Made by a program: the position numbers and the translations under genes. From NCBI RefSeq assembly GCF_900094565.1, contig NZ_FMAF01000030.1, forward strand, positions 19,694-83,693: a stretch of 64,000 bases of DNA, written 5' to 3'. Below are positions 9,059 through 17,578 of this stretch, one piece after another (position 1 is the stretch's first letter; each line of letters opens with the position of its first letter). Origin of the DNA: Martinezella lusitana. Its GTDB lineage: Bacteria > Pseudomonadota > Alphaproteobacteria > Rhizobiales > Rhizobiaceae. The notes under the pieces are model-generated. The model saw only the letters and a program-made list of their open reading frames with translations, ran no database searches and was not told the DNA's origin.

Positions 9059-9928
9059 TCAGACTACCTGCGAAGCTTTCGCGATCCGGGCCGCCTCAGC
9101 CTCCAGCCAGAAATAGAACGCTTCCATGCCGTCGCCGCTGCGCGCAGAAACCGTGAGAGTGCGAAGGCGTGGATTGACGCGCAGCGCATTAGCGATGCAG
9201 CGCCCGACATCGAAGTCGAGATGCGGTAGCAGGTCGGACTTGTTGAGAATCATCAGGTCGGCGGCCGCGAACATGTCGGGATATTTGAGCGGCTTGTCCT
9301 CGCCCTCGGTAACCGAAAGCACCACGACCTTATGGGCCTCGCCGAGATCGAAAGCGGAGGGACAGACAAGATTGCCGACATTTTCGATGAACAAGACTGA
9401 ACCGGGCTCGGGCGCCAGGTCCTCGACCGCGTGGCCGACCATGTGGGCGTCGAGGTGACAGCCCTTGCCGGTGTTGATCTGGATTGCGGAAACACCGGTC
9501 TTGCGGATGCGTGCGGCATCGTTGGAGGTCTCCTGGTCGCCTTCAATCACGCTGATCGACATTCGGTCCTTGAGGTCGTGAATGGCGCGCACCAGAAAGC
9601 TGGTCTTTCCCGACCCGGGGCTTGAAACGAAATTCAGCGCAAAGATGCTGTCACGAACGAACCGAGCCCGGTTTTCGGCAGCATAGGCATTGTTTTTGGA
9701 CAGGATGTCCTTTTCGATCTGGACGATGCGCTCCGGGTTCATGCCCGGGACATGCACGCCGGCAATCCGTTGATGATGTTGGAGCGCACCGTGTTCCGCG
9801 TAGTGACGATCATGAGGATGTCCATGATCGTGCAGGTGACCGCGATGATGATCATGGTCGCCTTGCGCGCCTGTCTTGCTCTTGCCATCTTCCAATGTTG
9901 CCATCTCGCAGCCGCATACCGTGCACAT
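9059..9928 (-). CDS. hypB: HypB, nickel-inserting GTPase
   Basis: A 289-residue GTPase that delivers nickel to the hydrogenase large subunit with HypA. It shows the N-terminal CTVCGC metal site, a His/Asp-rich nickel-storage stretch (DHDHHRGHLHDHGHPHDRH, about residues 24-42), the P-loop SSPGSGKTSF, the metal-site region GKGCHLDAHM, and NKSD. Its start overlaps the hypA stop (ATGA). An anaerobox about 220 bases upstream, inside hypA, suggests it also has its own FnrN-dependent promoter. Confidence 0.96.
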   Translation of the reverse strand: MCTVCGCEMATLEDGKSKTGAQGDHDHHRGHLHDHGHPHDRHYAEHGALQHHQRIAGVHVPGMNPERIVQIEKDILSKNNAYAAENRARFVRDSIFALNFVSSPGSGKTSFLVRAIHDLKDRMSISVIEGDQETSNDAARIRKTGVSAIQINTGKGCHLDAHMVGHAVEDLAPEPGSVLFIENVGNLVCPSAFDLGEAHKVVVLSVTEGEDKPLKYPDMFAAADLMILNKSDLLPHLDFDVGRCIANALRVNPRLRTLTVSARSGDGMEAFYFWLEAEAARIAKASQVV

Positions 9929-10269
9929 CAGATCACCTCCATGTCCTTGATCCTCAATTCATCGCCCGCCGTCGCCTGCACCTGATACCGCCCACAATCC
10001 GGGCAGGCGCCAAATCGCTCATCGAGGGGCACCGTCTTCCCACAATCGAGGCACCAGCCCTCGCCGGCGATGCGGTTGATTTCGAGTGCGGCATGTTCGG
10101 CAATCGTCCCACGCCGCACAGCTTCGTAGCAGAACAGGAGCGAATCCGGATTGATATGGCTCAAGACACCGACATCGAGGCGGATCGATTTGACTGCGCT
10201 CGCACCATTTAGCTGCGCCATCTCGCAGACGATGGCGATCACACTCTCCATCAACGACATTTCATGCAT
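9928..10269 (-). CDS. hypA: HypA, nickel metallochaperone
   Basis: A 113-residue HypA. The N-terminal MHEMSLMES carries the nickel-binding His2. The structural zinc site is formed by CLDC (residues 73-76) and CPDC (89-92). The start at 10269 is fixed by this conserved N-terminus; the frame is open upstream. It overlaps the end of hupK by eight bases. The gene body contains a probable anaerobox serving hypB. Confidence 0.95.
   Translation of the reverse strand: MHEMSLMESVIAIVCEMAQLNGASAVKSIRLDVGVLSHINPDSLLFCYEAVRRGTIAEHAALEINRIAGEGWCLDCGKTVPLDERFGACPDCGRYQVQATAGDELRIKDMEVI
10151..10164 (-). promoter_or_regulatory. anaerobox (FnrN/FixK) inside hypA, upstream of hypB
   Basis: Read on the minus strand the site is TTGAGCCATATCAA, one mismatch from the TTGAT-N4-ATCAA consensus. 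It lies about 220 bases before the hypB start. In Rhizobium leguminosarum an FnrN-dependent promoter inside hypA drives hypBFCDE, so the position is meaningful. Confidence 0.65.
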
Positions 10270-11371
10270 GCGCGGCATCGCGAACGTTAAGCTTGAACTC
10301 GACGCAGGGATCGAACAGAGCCGCGAGGCGATAAACTGACCGGGCTGCTGATTCATGAGCACCGATCCGCGATGACAGTAGGGTTTTGACAAATGGACCG
10401 GCCGGATGAAAATTCCATTCGGTCGGGGCCAGTATCCGGTAGGCGCAAAGTTTCCCGTTCGCGTCGATCTCGGCCTGATGATAAAGTCTGCCACGCCCAC
10501 ATTCCACCACGCCAAAGCCGCCGTCGCCGGGCACCGAACCACCGGCCATCAGTTCGGAAGGATCATTCTGGCCCTTGGCAAGATGCGCGAGTTGCTTCAA
10601 GCAAAGGCCAACGTCGCCTATGCGTGCCATGAAGCGTTGCCTAAGGTGCGGATCGTCTGGCCTGCTGGTGTCGCAATGCCGGGCATAAGCACCGGTTTCG
10701 ACGACCCGACCGGCAAGATGCGGCAAGGCGCAGTAGTGCGCATCTTTGCAAAGATGGGCAATAACTTCGGCATCATCGGCGGCACTCAGCGGATCAGGGC
10801 GCCGGCCTGAAAAAGTTCGGTCGTCCTTGATATCTCGAAAAATCGCCGCGCAAGCCGTGCCATCCGGCGACAATCCGTCGTCTTTCGAGATGCCGAGCCC
10901 CTCTGCTGCATCGGCAAGCCGCCGCGCGTTGGCAGCCAGGGCACTATGGTTCACTTTTTTCTCTCGCGATTGGCCGATGATTGCCTGCGACGCGGCCAGG
11001 GCGCCGCGCAGATATTGGCCCGCGTCAGCCACCAGACGTAACGATATTGATGAGGGCCAGTGCAAAATCAGCGCCCTCAAAGTTTCGAATATCCGTTCGG
11101 CAAGCAATCCGGCCACCGCCGCGAGCTGCTCCTCGATGGGCATCGGTAGGCCGGCTGCATTCAGGATGGCAAGGCGCGCCGCCACCGATTGCGAATAGCC
11201 ACAGAGCGAAAAAACCCATCCGACAAGCATGGGCGCCTCTTCCGGTCGATGGCCAATGAACATGCGTGCCAATTCTTGCGGGCGGTTGACCCTCACGTCC
11301 ACGAAACAGGCAAGCGCTTGCGACACCGTCACATCGATCCGGATCGAGCCGGCGCTAAGGAGATAGGTCAT
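10262..11371 (-). CDS. hupK: HupK, hydrogenase large-subunit-like maturation protein
   Basis: A 369-residue HupK. The family resembles the hydrogenase large subunit but lacks its N-terminal active-site cysteines and is thought to act as a scaffold during iron-cofactor transfer. The C-terminal relic of the metal motif is visible as FDPCVEF. The start at 11371 (MTYLLSAGSIRID) overlaps the stop of the upstream hupIJ relic. It overlaps hypA by eight bases. Sequence in this frame appears intact. Confidence 0.85.
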   Translation of the reverse strand: MTYLLSAGSIRIDVTVSQALACFVDVRVNRPQELARMFIGHRPEEAPMLVGWVFSLCGYSQSVAARLAILNAAGLPMPIEEQLAAVAGLLAERIFETLRALILHWPSSISLRLVADAGQYLRGALAASQAIIGQSREKKVNHSALAANARRLADAAEGLGISKDDGLSPDGTACAAIFRDIKDDRTFSGRRPDPLSAADDAEVIAHLCKDAHYCALPHLAGRVVETGAYARHCDTSRPDDPHLRQRFMARIGDVGLCLKQLAHLAKGQNDPSELMAGGSVPGDGGFGVVECGRGRLYHQAEIDANGKLCAYRILAPTEWNFHPAGPFVKTLLSSRIGAHESAARSVYRLAALFDPCVEFKLNVRDAAHA

Positions 11372-11802
11372 GCAACAAGCTCCCGAAGCGCTCGGAAAAC
11401 CCTCCAACGCAGATCACGGCGCATGGGGCTGGCGGTTGGATGGGATGGCGGCGCGAGCGCAACGATGTTGAAAAATGCGCGCATCGCCTTCAACACCGTC
11501 CCCATCGTTTCAAACTCAAAGGCCATGAAAAACAGCAAGCAGGAATCAAAACCGCCAGTCGTCTCGGATTTTTGCCGGCGATGAATTCGATCACGCCTGC
11601 CCGCACATTCCGAGTCGTGCCTACAGCAGCCAAAATCATGAACCGTGGCGTCGCGACGATGCGGTCGTTCGCCCGCCGAATGCCAGCAAGCTCGTTTCCG
11701 AAGCGCCTTTCGCGGGCGCATAGACGTCCAGCATGTGCCGCCTTTCACCCTATCCTTATCCGAAACGGTCACATGCGTGACGAGATTCTCGAAGCTGATC
11801 AT
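11368..11802 (-). pseudogene. hupI-hupJ fused and frameshifted remnant
   Basis: The open 144-codon frame is not a normal protein. Its start resembles the N-terminus of the HupI rubredoxin (SFENLVTHVTVSDKDRV, then a CW), and a shifted frame continues VYAPAKG, like the rubredoxin VYDPAEGD. The second rubredoxin cysteine pair is missing. A third frame then gives TTRNVRAGVIEFIAGKNP, which returns to the first frame as GFDSCLLFFMAFEFETMG, like the C-terminal half of HupJ (HybE family). Thus hupI has lost its 3' part, hupJ its 5' part, and both are frameshifted. The resulting ORF still overlaps hupH and hupK, so the operon stays physically continuous. Confidence 0.65.
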
Positions 11803-12557
11803 TTGAAATAAGCCTCCTCGACATCACGCAGGCGCGCGGCGGAGTCGCGGAAATCCTCTTCAGTCGCGAGGGCGAGGGATGGGATGTCGACGATTTGCAG
11901 CATGTCGAGGACGATCTCATCCATGTTGTCGTAAAACTGTACGGACCAAACGTTTCGGGCCCCTGCTGCCGTCACGCGACAGGTGCGGTAGCCGCGTGAT
12001 GTCAGTTGTACGGGACCGGCTCCGAGCGTGACCTGCAGGAAATTCACATCCTCGATGCTCATCGGAAACAACGACAAAATGATAGCGTGCGCAGGATCGC
12101 CATCCCGGTACTGGACAATGCGGTCACCGATCTCGGTCAGCACCGGCATGACGTTCATAGCGCCAGGCGGCGCAGGTCCATGTGAGACCAAGGCCGGCAG
12201 CGCCGTGCAGGCCCTCCGCACCGTCATAGGAATCGGGCCGACCTCGATATATTCCGCAATGAGGTCGCCGGCGGGGTCGGTAAAGCGCATATGCCAGACG
12301 CCGGCCATAACCGCTTCCTTGAACTGCGCCAGGACCCCGGAGGGCAGCGCCGCTACCCCGCAAACCTCGCCCTTGCCGAGCGTCTGCGTGACCAATTTCT
12401 TGTCATCGTCGTCGAATTCGAAAATGTCGAATAGCTGCCCCGGCTGGCCGGCTTTTTGCACCGCAAGCGTTGCAGCAATGTCGGATATGAGCATTGCGGC
12501 TCGGCAGCTTCGGCCGTTTAGGGAGCCAACTGGGTAGGCTGGCATTGTCTGCTCCAA
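11799..12557 (-). CDS. hupH: HupH, hydrogenase expression/maturation protein
   Basis: A 252-residue HupH/HyaF-family protein. Recognisable family segments include GEVCGVAALPSGVLAQFKEA, GVWHMRF, the MNVMPVLTEI-DRI region, FPMSIEDVNFLQVTLGAGPV and the C-terminal RNVWSVQFYDNMDEIVLDML. Members act late in large-subunit assembly or quality control, by genetic evidence. The start could be 12557 or 12542 (MPAYPVG). The family is often somewhat longer at the N-terminus, so slight 5' loss is possible. No hupG precedes it. Confidence 0.85.
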   Translation of the reverse strand: MEQTMPAYPVGSLNGRSCRAAMLISDIAATLAVQKAGQPGQLFDIFEFDDDDKKLVTQTLGKGEVCGVAALPSGVLAQFKEAVMAGVWHMRFTDPAGDLIAEYIEVGPIPMTVRRACTALPALVSHGPAPPGAMNVMPVLTEIGDRIVQYRDGDPAHAIILSLFPMSIEDVNFLQVTLGAGPVQLTSRGYRTCRVTAAGARNVWSVQFYDNMDEIVLDMLQIVDIPSLALATEEDFRDSAARLRDVEEAYFK

Positions 12558-12820
12558 ATCAGCGTGTAATTCATTCTCGCACTTGGGATCTGCAAGCGGC
12601 GTACCAGTTGCTGAGAAAGATGGGTCGTATTGATCTGAAGGAAAATTCCGGTCGCGGTCTTATGCGGATGCGCACACGCGGCCCCGATGCTGAGGCAGCG
12701 CGTTACGCTTCGCAATATTCAGCAATCCGCCCGCAGCCAGCAGGATCGATCTCGTCCGTCTCCGGCTGCCCTTGGACAGTCCACATGAACATGTGGCCGA
12801 CAAGGAAGAGGAGATTGCGT
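12558..12820. other. gap where hupG would be expected
   Basis: Between hupF and hupH only about 260 bases remain, too short for a normal hupG (about 140 codons). Neither I nor any frame here shows its thioredoxin-like sequence. The minus-strand frames are short and broken by stops. Probably the scar of a deletion. Confidence 0.5.
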
Positions 12821-13135
12821 TCAGTTGAGAAATACGAACTGCCAGTTTTCCCGCAAATGCAACGGTAATTCCGGCTCGCGGGAGATAAGATCGGCAAATA
12901 GCGTTTCGAATGACCGTCCTTCGACCGCTTCAGCAAGACCGGCCAACGCATCGTCGATCTTGTGTGCTTCGTCGGCATCGAGCACCCGGATCGCAGATCC
13001 TAGATGAGTAAGAACGTACGTCCCAACCGGTTGCGGGCCGACCAGCACCATCGAAATCGCAAAAACCGATCCGTGGCGCTCGCACTCCGCTGTAAATTCG
13101 CCACCAGTCACCTGCATCGGAATTCCTATGCACAC
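12821..13135 (-). CDS. hupF: HupF, HypC-like chaperone
   Basis: A 104-residue HypC-family protein starting at a GTG (13135): the sequence after it reads CIGIPMQV, so Met1-Cys2 match the essential HypC N-terminus. GPQPVGTYVLTHLGSAIRVLDADEA is the family core, followed by a helical tail longer than HypC. In R. leguminosarum HupF stabilises HupL when hydrogenase is made in oxygen. The usual neighbour hupE is missing upstream: only 141 bases separate this gene from hupD. Confidence 0.9.
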   Translation of the reverse strand: MCIGIPMQVTGGEFTAECERHGSVFAISMVLVGPQPVGTYVLTHLGSAIRVLDADEAHKIDDALAGLAEAVEGRSFETLFADLISREPELPLHLRENWQFVFLN

Positions 13136-13276
13136 AATCAGCCCCTCGATCTGCCTGGGTTCATGATATTGGGAACCGGAAGGGTTCTCGCGCGGGTCCT
13201 TGGGTTTTGGATGCAGCCGGCGAACAGGAACGCAACCGACGACTGCCTCGGTTGCATCGGAACCCCCCTGAACCAC

Positions 13277-13858
13277 TCAATTCGCCCGGTCCGCTCGCCG
13301 CTCGTAATGTGCAAAATCGATGTCGTTGGCGAGGAGAGCGGGCGCGGCGGTGCGGCGCGAACTGATGGCGACGCCCCATCGCTCCAGGATGCCGGCGGCT
13401 ACCATTACGGCGGCCGGGATTACGGATTTGACGGGCTCAGTCACCGGTCCGCCCCAGCTATCGAGGTCCACCGGTTGGCAGCCGATCAGTGCGAGTCTTG
13501 CGGGATAGCGATCGAGAAGGTCGGCAGCGCTCAGAACTTCCTGGAAGCCTGTCTGGTGCAGGCTCATCTTTTTGGCGCCGGTGAATTTCGGCACGTCGTC
13601 ATTCTCGACGATCTTCAGCGTGCCGGGCGCGAGACCGAAGTCGACCGCGTCGAATACAATCAGATGATCGGCTTCGGTGACATATTGCACGAGATAAAGG
13701 CCCTGGGTGCCGCCGTCGAGCACGGTGACGTTGGTCGGCACCGCATAGGCCTGGTGGAAGGCTTCGACAGCGCGGACGCCAAAACCCTCGTCCGCCCAGA
13801 GAATATTGCCAATGCCGAGCACCAAAACGTTCGGTTTGCGAGAGTTCGCTTCGTCCAT
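13277..13858 (-). CDS. hupD: HupD, hydrogenase maturation endopeptidase
   Basis: A 193-residue nickel-dependent protease that removes the C-terminal tail of HupL after cofactor insertion. Conserved segments: VLGIGNILWADEGFGVRAVE (with the metal-binding Glu), the FDAVDFG region (Asp), and KKMSLHQTGFQEVL (His). Length is normal. It starts one base after the hupC stop. Confidence 0.93.
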   Translation of the reverse strand: MDEANSRKPNVLVLGIGNILWADEGFGVRAVEAFHQAYAVPTNVTVLDGGTQGLYLVQYVTEADHLIVFDAVDFGLAPGTLKIVENDDVPKFTGAKKMSLHQTGFQEVLSAADLLDRYPARLALIGCQPVDLDSWGGPVTEPVKSVIPAAVMVAAGILERWGVAISSRRTAAPALLANDIDFAHYERRADRAN

Positions 13859-13859
13859 C

Positions 13860-14573
13860 CTAGTCCTCGTTGTGCTTGGACAGCCGCTCGCCCGAAATCA
13901 TCGACGAAACGATGCTCTGGCGGCTGACGATGTCCTCGCGTACCGCGATATAGATATGGATCATCACGAAGATCAGGATCACCCACATTCCCAGATGATG
14001 AAGGGTATGAACGGACTGGCTGTTCGGCCAGATGAAGAATACCCGACCAAACAGCCTGTATGCCCAGCTGTCGTGGCCGACGCTTTCGCCATAGAGCGCA
14101 AATCCGGTGATCACCATGAATGTCAGCGGCAGCGTGAACGTCACGAACATGACGAATTGCGACAGCGGATTGTGGCCAGCATATTTCAACGCGCGTCCAG
14201 TAAGGAATGTGTAAACGCGCACCTCGTGCAGCCATTCGCTCCAGAACCGTCCGCTCCAGAAGGGAACGTAGAAGATTTGGCGTGCATGCACGTTGCCGAC
14301 GAAGACCCAGTAGATTCTGAGGATCAGGGCCACGGCCAGGATCTGCCCGGCGGCGAAATGGACAAAACGGATATAGCCCATCAGGAAATTGGCGCTCGCC
14401 TCGCCGGGTGCCGCCGCCAATGGGCTGCCGATGAAATAACCCGTCAGCGCCAGCGCCAGGATGGAGAAAGCGTTTATCCAGTGCCAGAGGCGAACGGGCG
14501 CCTCGTAGGCATACACGTTTTCGCGCTCGCTGGCGCGTTCGTCATCGGCGTTTGAGATAGCAGAGATGCTCAT
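13860..14573 (-). CDS. hupC: HupC, membrane b-type cytochrome of hydrogenase
   Basis: A 237-residue Ni,Fe-hydrogenase cytochrome b subunit that anchors HupSL to the cytoplasmic membrane and passes electrons to quinone. Four hydrophobic spans are visible; heme histidines occur in PVRLWHWINAFSI, IRFVHFAAGQ and the VHTLHHLGMW / MIHIYIAVRED region. The start at 14573 (MSISAISNADDE) follows the hupL stop by 11 bases; a longer frame upstream runs into hupL. Confidence 0.94.
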   Translation of the reverse strand: MSISAISNADDERASERENVYAYEAPVRLWHWINAFSILALALTGYFIGSPLAAAPGEASANFLMGYIRFVHFAAGQILAVALILRIYWVFVGNVHARQIFYVPFWSGRFWSEWLHEVRVYTFLTGRALKYAGHNPLSQFVMFVTFTLPLTFMVITGFALYGESVGHDSWAYRLFGRVFFIWPNSQSVHTLHHLGMWVILIFVMIHIYIAVREDIVSRQSIVSSMISGERLSKHNED

Positions 14574-14584
14574 GATCGTCCTCC

Positions 14585-16375
14585 TCATCTGACTTGGACC
14601 TTGGCCATTTCCTGTCCGTCCGGGCTCATGATATGGGTGGAGCATGCAAGGCACGGATCGAAGGAATGGAGGGTTCGGAGGATTTCGAGCGGCTGCGACG
14701 GATCCGACATAGGCGTGTCAATCAGTGAGGCCTCGAACGCGCCGATATTGCCGTGCGGATCGCGCGGACTACCGTTCCAGGTGGTCGGCACCACACATTG
14801 ATAATTGTCGATCTTGCCCCCCTTGATCTTGATCCAGTGTGCGAGGGCGCCGCGCGGGGCCTCGGTGAAGCCGACGCCCTTGACCTCGCAAGGCCAAGTC
14901 TCCGGCTTCCATTTGTCGATGAAGGCGGTGGCGCTGTCGCCGGCCTTGATATTGGCGACCAGCTTGTTGTGGAAATAGCGCATCTGCCGGCCTGCCCAGA
15001 CGGATTCGAGCGCGCGAGCGGCGGTACGCCCTAGTGTCGAAAATAACGCCGCGGTCGGCAGGCCGAGGTCCTTCAGGACCTTGTCGACGGGATCCTTGAA
15101 TTCTGCCTTGCCCTGGGCGTAGCCCAAGACCCAACGGGAAAGCGGGCCGACTTCCATGGCGTGGCCGCGCCAGCGCGGCGCCTTGATCCAAGAATATTTT
15201 CCGCCTTCGTCCAGCTCTTGAATGTTGGTCTTGGTGCCCTTGGCATTCGGCCCAAGCTCGTAATGCGGCACGGTGACACCGTCCCAGGGATGCAAGCCCT
15301 TGGCCTCGTCCGGATATTCGTACCAGGAGTGACTGACGAATTCCTGGATCTGCTCTGGATCGGAATGGTCGACTGGCAGGACTTCGTTGAAATTGCCATT
15401 AATGATCGCACCGCGCGGAAGCTTCAGGCTCGCCTCCGTGTAGTCATTTGCGTGTTCCGGCACGTCGCCATAGGCAAGCACGTTCTTGCCCGACAACCCG
15501 CCGCCGAACAGCCAATCCTTGTAGAAGGAACCGATCGCCATGATGTCCGGTAGGTATACCTTCTCGTTGAACTCGATCAGCTGGTCGATCACCGACGAAA
15601 TTTGGTTTAACCGTTCCATTGTAATCGCGCCGACGGCTCCCGTGCCGTCGAGGTTGATCGGACAGGGCACTCCGCCGACCAGCCAATTCGGATGCGGATT
15701 TTTCCCGCCGAAGATCGTGTGGATCTTGACGATCTCCCTCTGGAAATCGAGGGCTTCGAGATAGTGTGCTACGGCCATCAGGTTCGCTTCAGGCGGCAGC
15801 TTATAGGATAGATTGCCCCAGTAGCCGTTCTTGAATGGACCAAGCTGGCCGGATTGGACGAACTTTCTCAGCCGTGTCTGGATGTCTTTGAAGTAGCCCG
15901 GCGAAGACAATGGCCAATCGGACACCGATTGGGCAAGCGCCGAGGTGGCCTTCACATCGGCCGTGAGGGCAGATATGACATCCACCCAGTCGAGCGCATG
16001 CAGGTGATAGAAATGCACGACGTGGTCATGAACCTGCAATGCCAGCTGCATGAGATTGCGGATCGAATTGGCGTTTTCCGGAATGGTTATGCCGAGCGCA
16101 TTTTCAACCGCCCGCACCGATGTGAGCGCATGGGTTCCGGTGCAGACGCCGCAGATCCGTTCCGTGAAAGCCCAGGCATCGCGTGGATCGCGATTTTTGA
16201 GGATGACTTCAATGCCTCGCCACATTGTGCCGGTGGAAACGGCATTGCGGATGATATTGTCCTCGTCGACATTGACCTCGACCCGCATGTGGCCTTCGAT
16301 GCGGGTTACAGGATCGACCACAAGACGCTTGCCGGAATTGTCGAGCGTGAAGCCATCTGGCGTTTGGATGGTCAT
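14585..16375 (-). CDS. hupL: HupL, uptake [NiFe]-hydrogenase large subunit
   Basis: A 596-residue catalytic subunit. The four nickel-binding cysteines are present as RICGVC (C75, C78) and DPCLACSTH (C575, C578). His581 marks the HupD cleavage site, after which a 15-residue tail (IMSPDGQ...) would be removed. RIEGHMRVEV near the N-terminus is typical. The gene overlaps the hupS stop by four bases. It appears intact and of group 1 membrane-bound uptake type. Confidence 0.97.
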   Translation of the reverse strand: MTIQTPDGFTLDNSGKRLVVDPVTRIEGHMRVEVNVDEDNIIRNAVSTGTMWRGIEVILKNRDPRDAWAFTERICGVCTGTHALTSVRAVENALGITIPENANSIRNLMQLALQVHDHVVHFYHLHALDWVDVISALTADVKATSALAQSVSDWPLSSPGYFKDIQTRLRKFVQSGQLGPFKNGYWGNLSYKLPPEANLMAVAHYLEALDFQREIVKIHTIFGGKNPHPNWLVGGVPCPINLDGTGAVGAITMERLNQISSVIDQLIEFNEKVYLPDIMAIGSFYKDWLFGGGLSGKNVLAYGDVPEHANDYTEASLKLPRGAIINGNFNEVLPVDHSDPEQIQEFVSHSWYEYPDEAKGLHPWDGVTVPHYELGPNAKGTKTNIQELDEGGKYSWIKAPRWRGHAMEVGPLSRWVLGYAQGKAEFKDPVDKVLKDLGLPTAALFSTLGRTAARALESVWAGRQMRYFHNKLVANIKAGDSATAFIDKWKPETWPCEVKGVGFTEAPRGALAHWIKIKGGKIDNYQCVVPTTWNGSPRDPHGNIGAFEASLIDTPMSDPSQPLEILRTLHSFDPCLACSTHIMSPDGQEMAKVQVR

Positions 16376-17484
16376 CGTGATCTTTCCTGTCCATTGCCGT
16401 TTTTAGGACCGGTTTTCCCGCGCTTGGCGGTGACCTGCTTGACGGCGCTGATTGCAGCATGGGCAGCAATCGCCCCACCGACAACACCAGCTGCGGTCAT
16501 GCCCACCTGGTCTGCAGTGGCTTCCACGCCGAATGGGCTGACCTCGGTCAGTCGGGAGTAAAAGCTTCCTGCGTCCCAGAAATTTTGTTCCGAGCAGCCG
16601 ATGCAGCCATGACCCGACTGGATCGGGAAAGAGACGCCGCCATTCCAGCGAACGGTCGAGCAGGCGTTATAGGTGGTCGGGCCTTTGCAGCCCATCTTGT
16701 AGAGGCAGTAGCCCTTGCGCGCGCCTTCGTCGTCCCACTCCTCGACGAACTGGCCGGCGTCGAAATGAGCGCGCCGATAGCACTTGTCGTGGATGCGCTG
16801 CGAATAAAACATCTTAGGCCGACCCTGATGATCGAGTTCGGGGAGCTTGCCGAACGTGGTGATGAAGGTGACGACGCCGGTCATCACCTCTGCGATCGGC
16901 GGACAGCCAGGCACTTTGATGATCGGCTTGTCGCGGATCACTTTGTCGATCGGCGTCGCCTCGGTGGGGTTGGGCGTTGCGGCCTGAACGCAGCCCGAAG
17001 AGGCACAGGTTCCCCAGGCGATGACAGCCAGGGCGCCTTCGGCCATCCATTTGAGTTTCTCGACGAAGGGTCGCCCGCCATCGATGCAGAACATCCCGCC
17101 TTCGTTGAGCGGCGGATTGCCTTCGACGGCAAGAATGTACTTGCCCTTGTGCTTCTCCTTGGTCTCTTTGAGGATCGCCTCGGCCTGGTAGCCGGCCGCC
17201 GCCATGATTGTATCGTCGTAATCGAGTGAAATCATCGACAGGACTACATCCTTGGCCAGCGGATAGGCGGAGCGGATGAAGCTTTCCGAGCAGCAGGTGC
17301 ATTCGAGCCCATGCATCCAGATCACCGGCACACGCTCTTTGGTTTCAAGTGCCTCGGCCATCGCTGCGGCCGTATCGGAGCCAAGGCCGAGGCAGGCCGC
17401 CGTGAGGCTGCAGAACTTCATGAAACTGCGCCGGGTTATGCCCTGGCGACGGATAACATCGTAAAACGTTTCGGTCGCGGCCAT
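16372..17484 (-). CDS. hupS: HupS, uptake [NiFe]-hydrogenase small subunit
   Basis: A 370-residue Fe-S subunit with a twin-arginine signal (TRRSFMKF, residues 17-24), so it is exported folded with HupL. The proximal-cluster region has ECTCC (C62, C64, C65) and GTCASSGC (C160, C165). The extra cysteines at 64 and 165 correspond to the 4Fe-3S cluster of oxygen-tolerant membrane-bound hydrogenases. The C-terminal hydrophobic anchor (VGMTAAGVVGGAIAAHAAI) is present. Start at 17484 has an excellent GGAGGAG. No convincing -24/-12 or anaerobox was found just upstream. Confidence 0.96.
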   Translation of the reverse strand: MAATETFYDVIRRQGITRRSFMKFCSLTAACLGLGSDTAAAMAEALETKERVPVIWMHGLECTCCSESFIRSAYPLAKDVVLSMISLDYDDTIMAAAGYQAEAILKETKEKHKGKYILAVEGNPPLNEGGMFCIDGGRPFVEKLKWMAEGALAVIAWGTCASSGCVQAATPNPTEATPIDKVIRDKPIIKVPGCPPIAEVMTGVVTFITTFGKLPELDHQGRPKMFYSQRIHDKCYRRAHFDAGQFVEEWDDEGARKGYCLYKMGCKGPTTYNACSTVRWNGGVSFPIQSGHGCIGCSEQNFWDAGSFYSRLTEVSPFGVEATADQVGMTAAGVVGGAIAAHAAISAVKQVTAKRGKTGPKNGNGQERSR

Positions 17485-17578
17485 CCTGCTCCTCCACCTT
17501 CCCACCCCTGAGGCCTTTTTATTCAGTGAGCGATTTTAATCCTCGATCTCAACTCGACCCCTGAGTGGCGACCGCTTT

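Noticed and set aside
8133..9116. 327-codon plus-strand ORF
   Set aside because: Complete overlap with hypF on the other strand, and no recognisable domain; it follows the GC-rich codon pattern of hypF.
12494..12868. 124-codon plus-strand ORF in the hupG gap
   Set aside because: Spans the ends of hupH and hupF antisense and shows no family; more likely open by chance.
13806..14555. 249-codon plus-strand ORF
   Set aside because: Antisense of hupC; charged low-complexity composition typical of shadow frames.
16459..17229. 256-codon plus-strand ORF
   Set aside because: Antisense shadow of hupS.
17485..17578. possible -24/-12 or anaerobox promoter of hupS
   Set aside because: I looked for GG-N10-GC and TTGAT-N4-ATCAA and found no acceptable match in the short gap or nearby.
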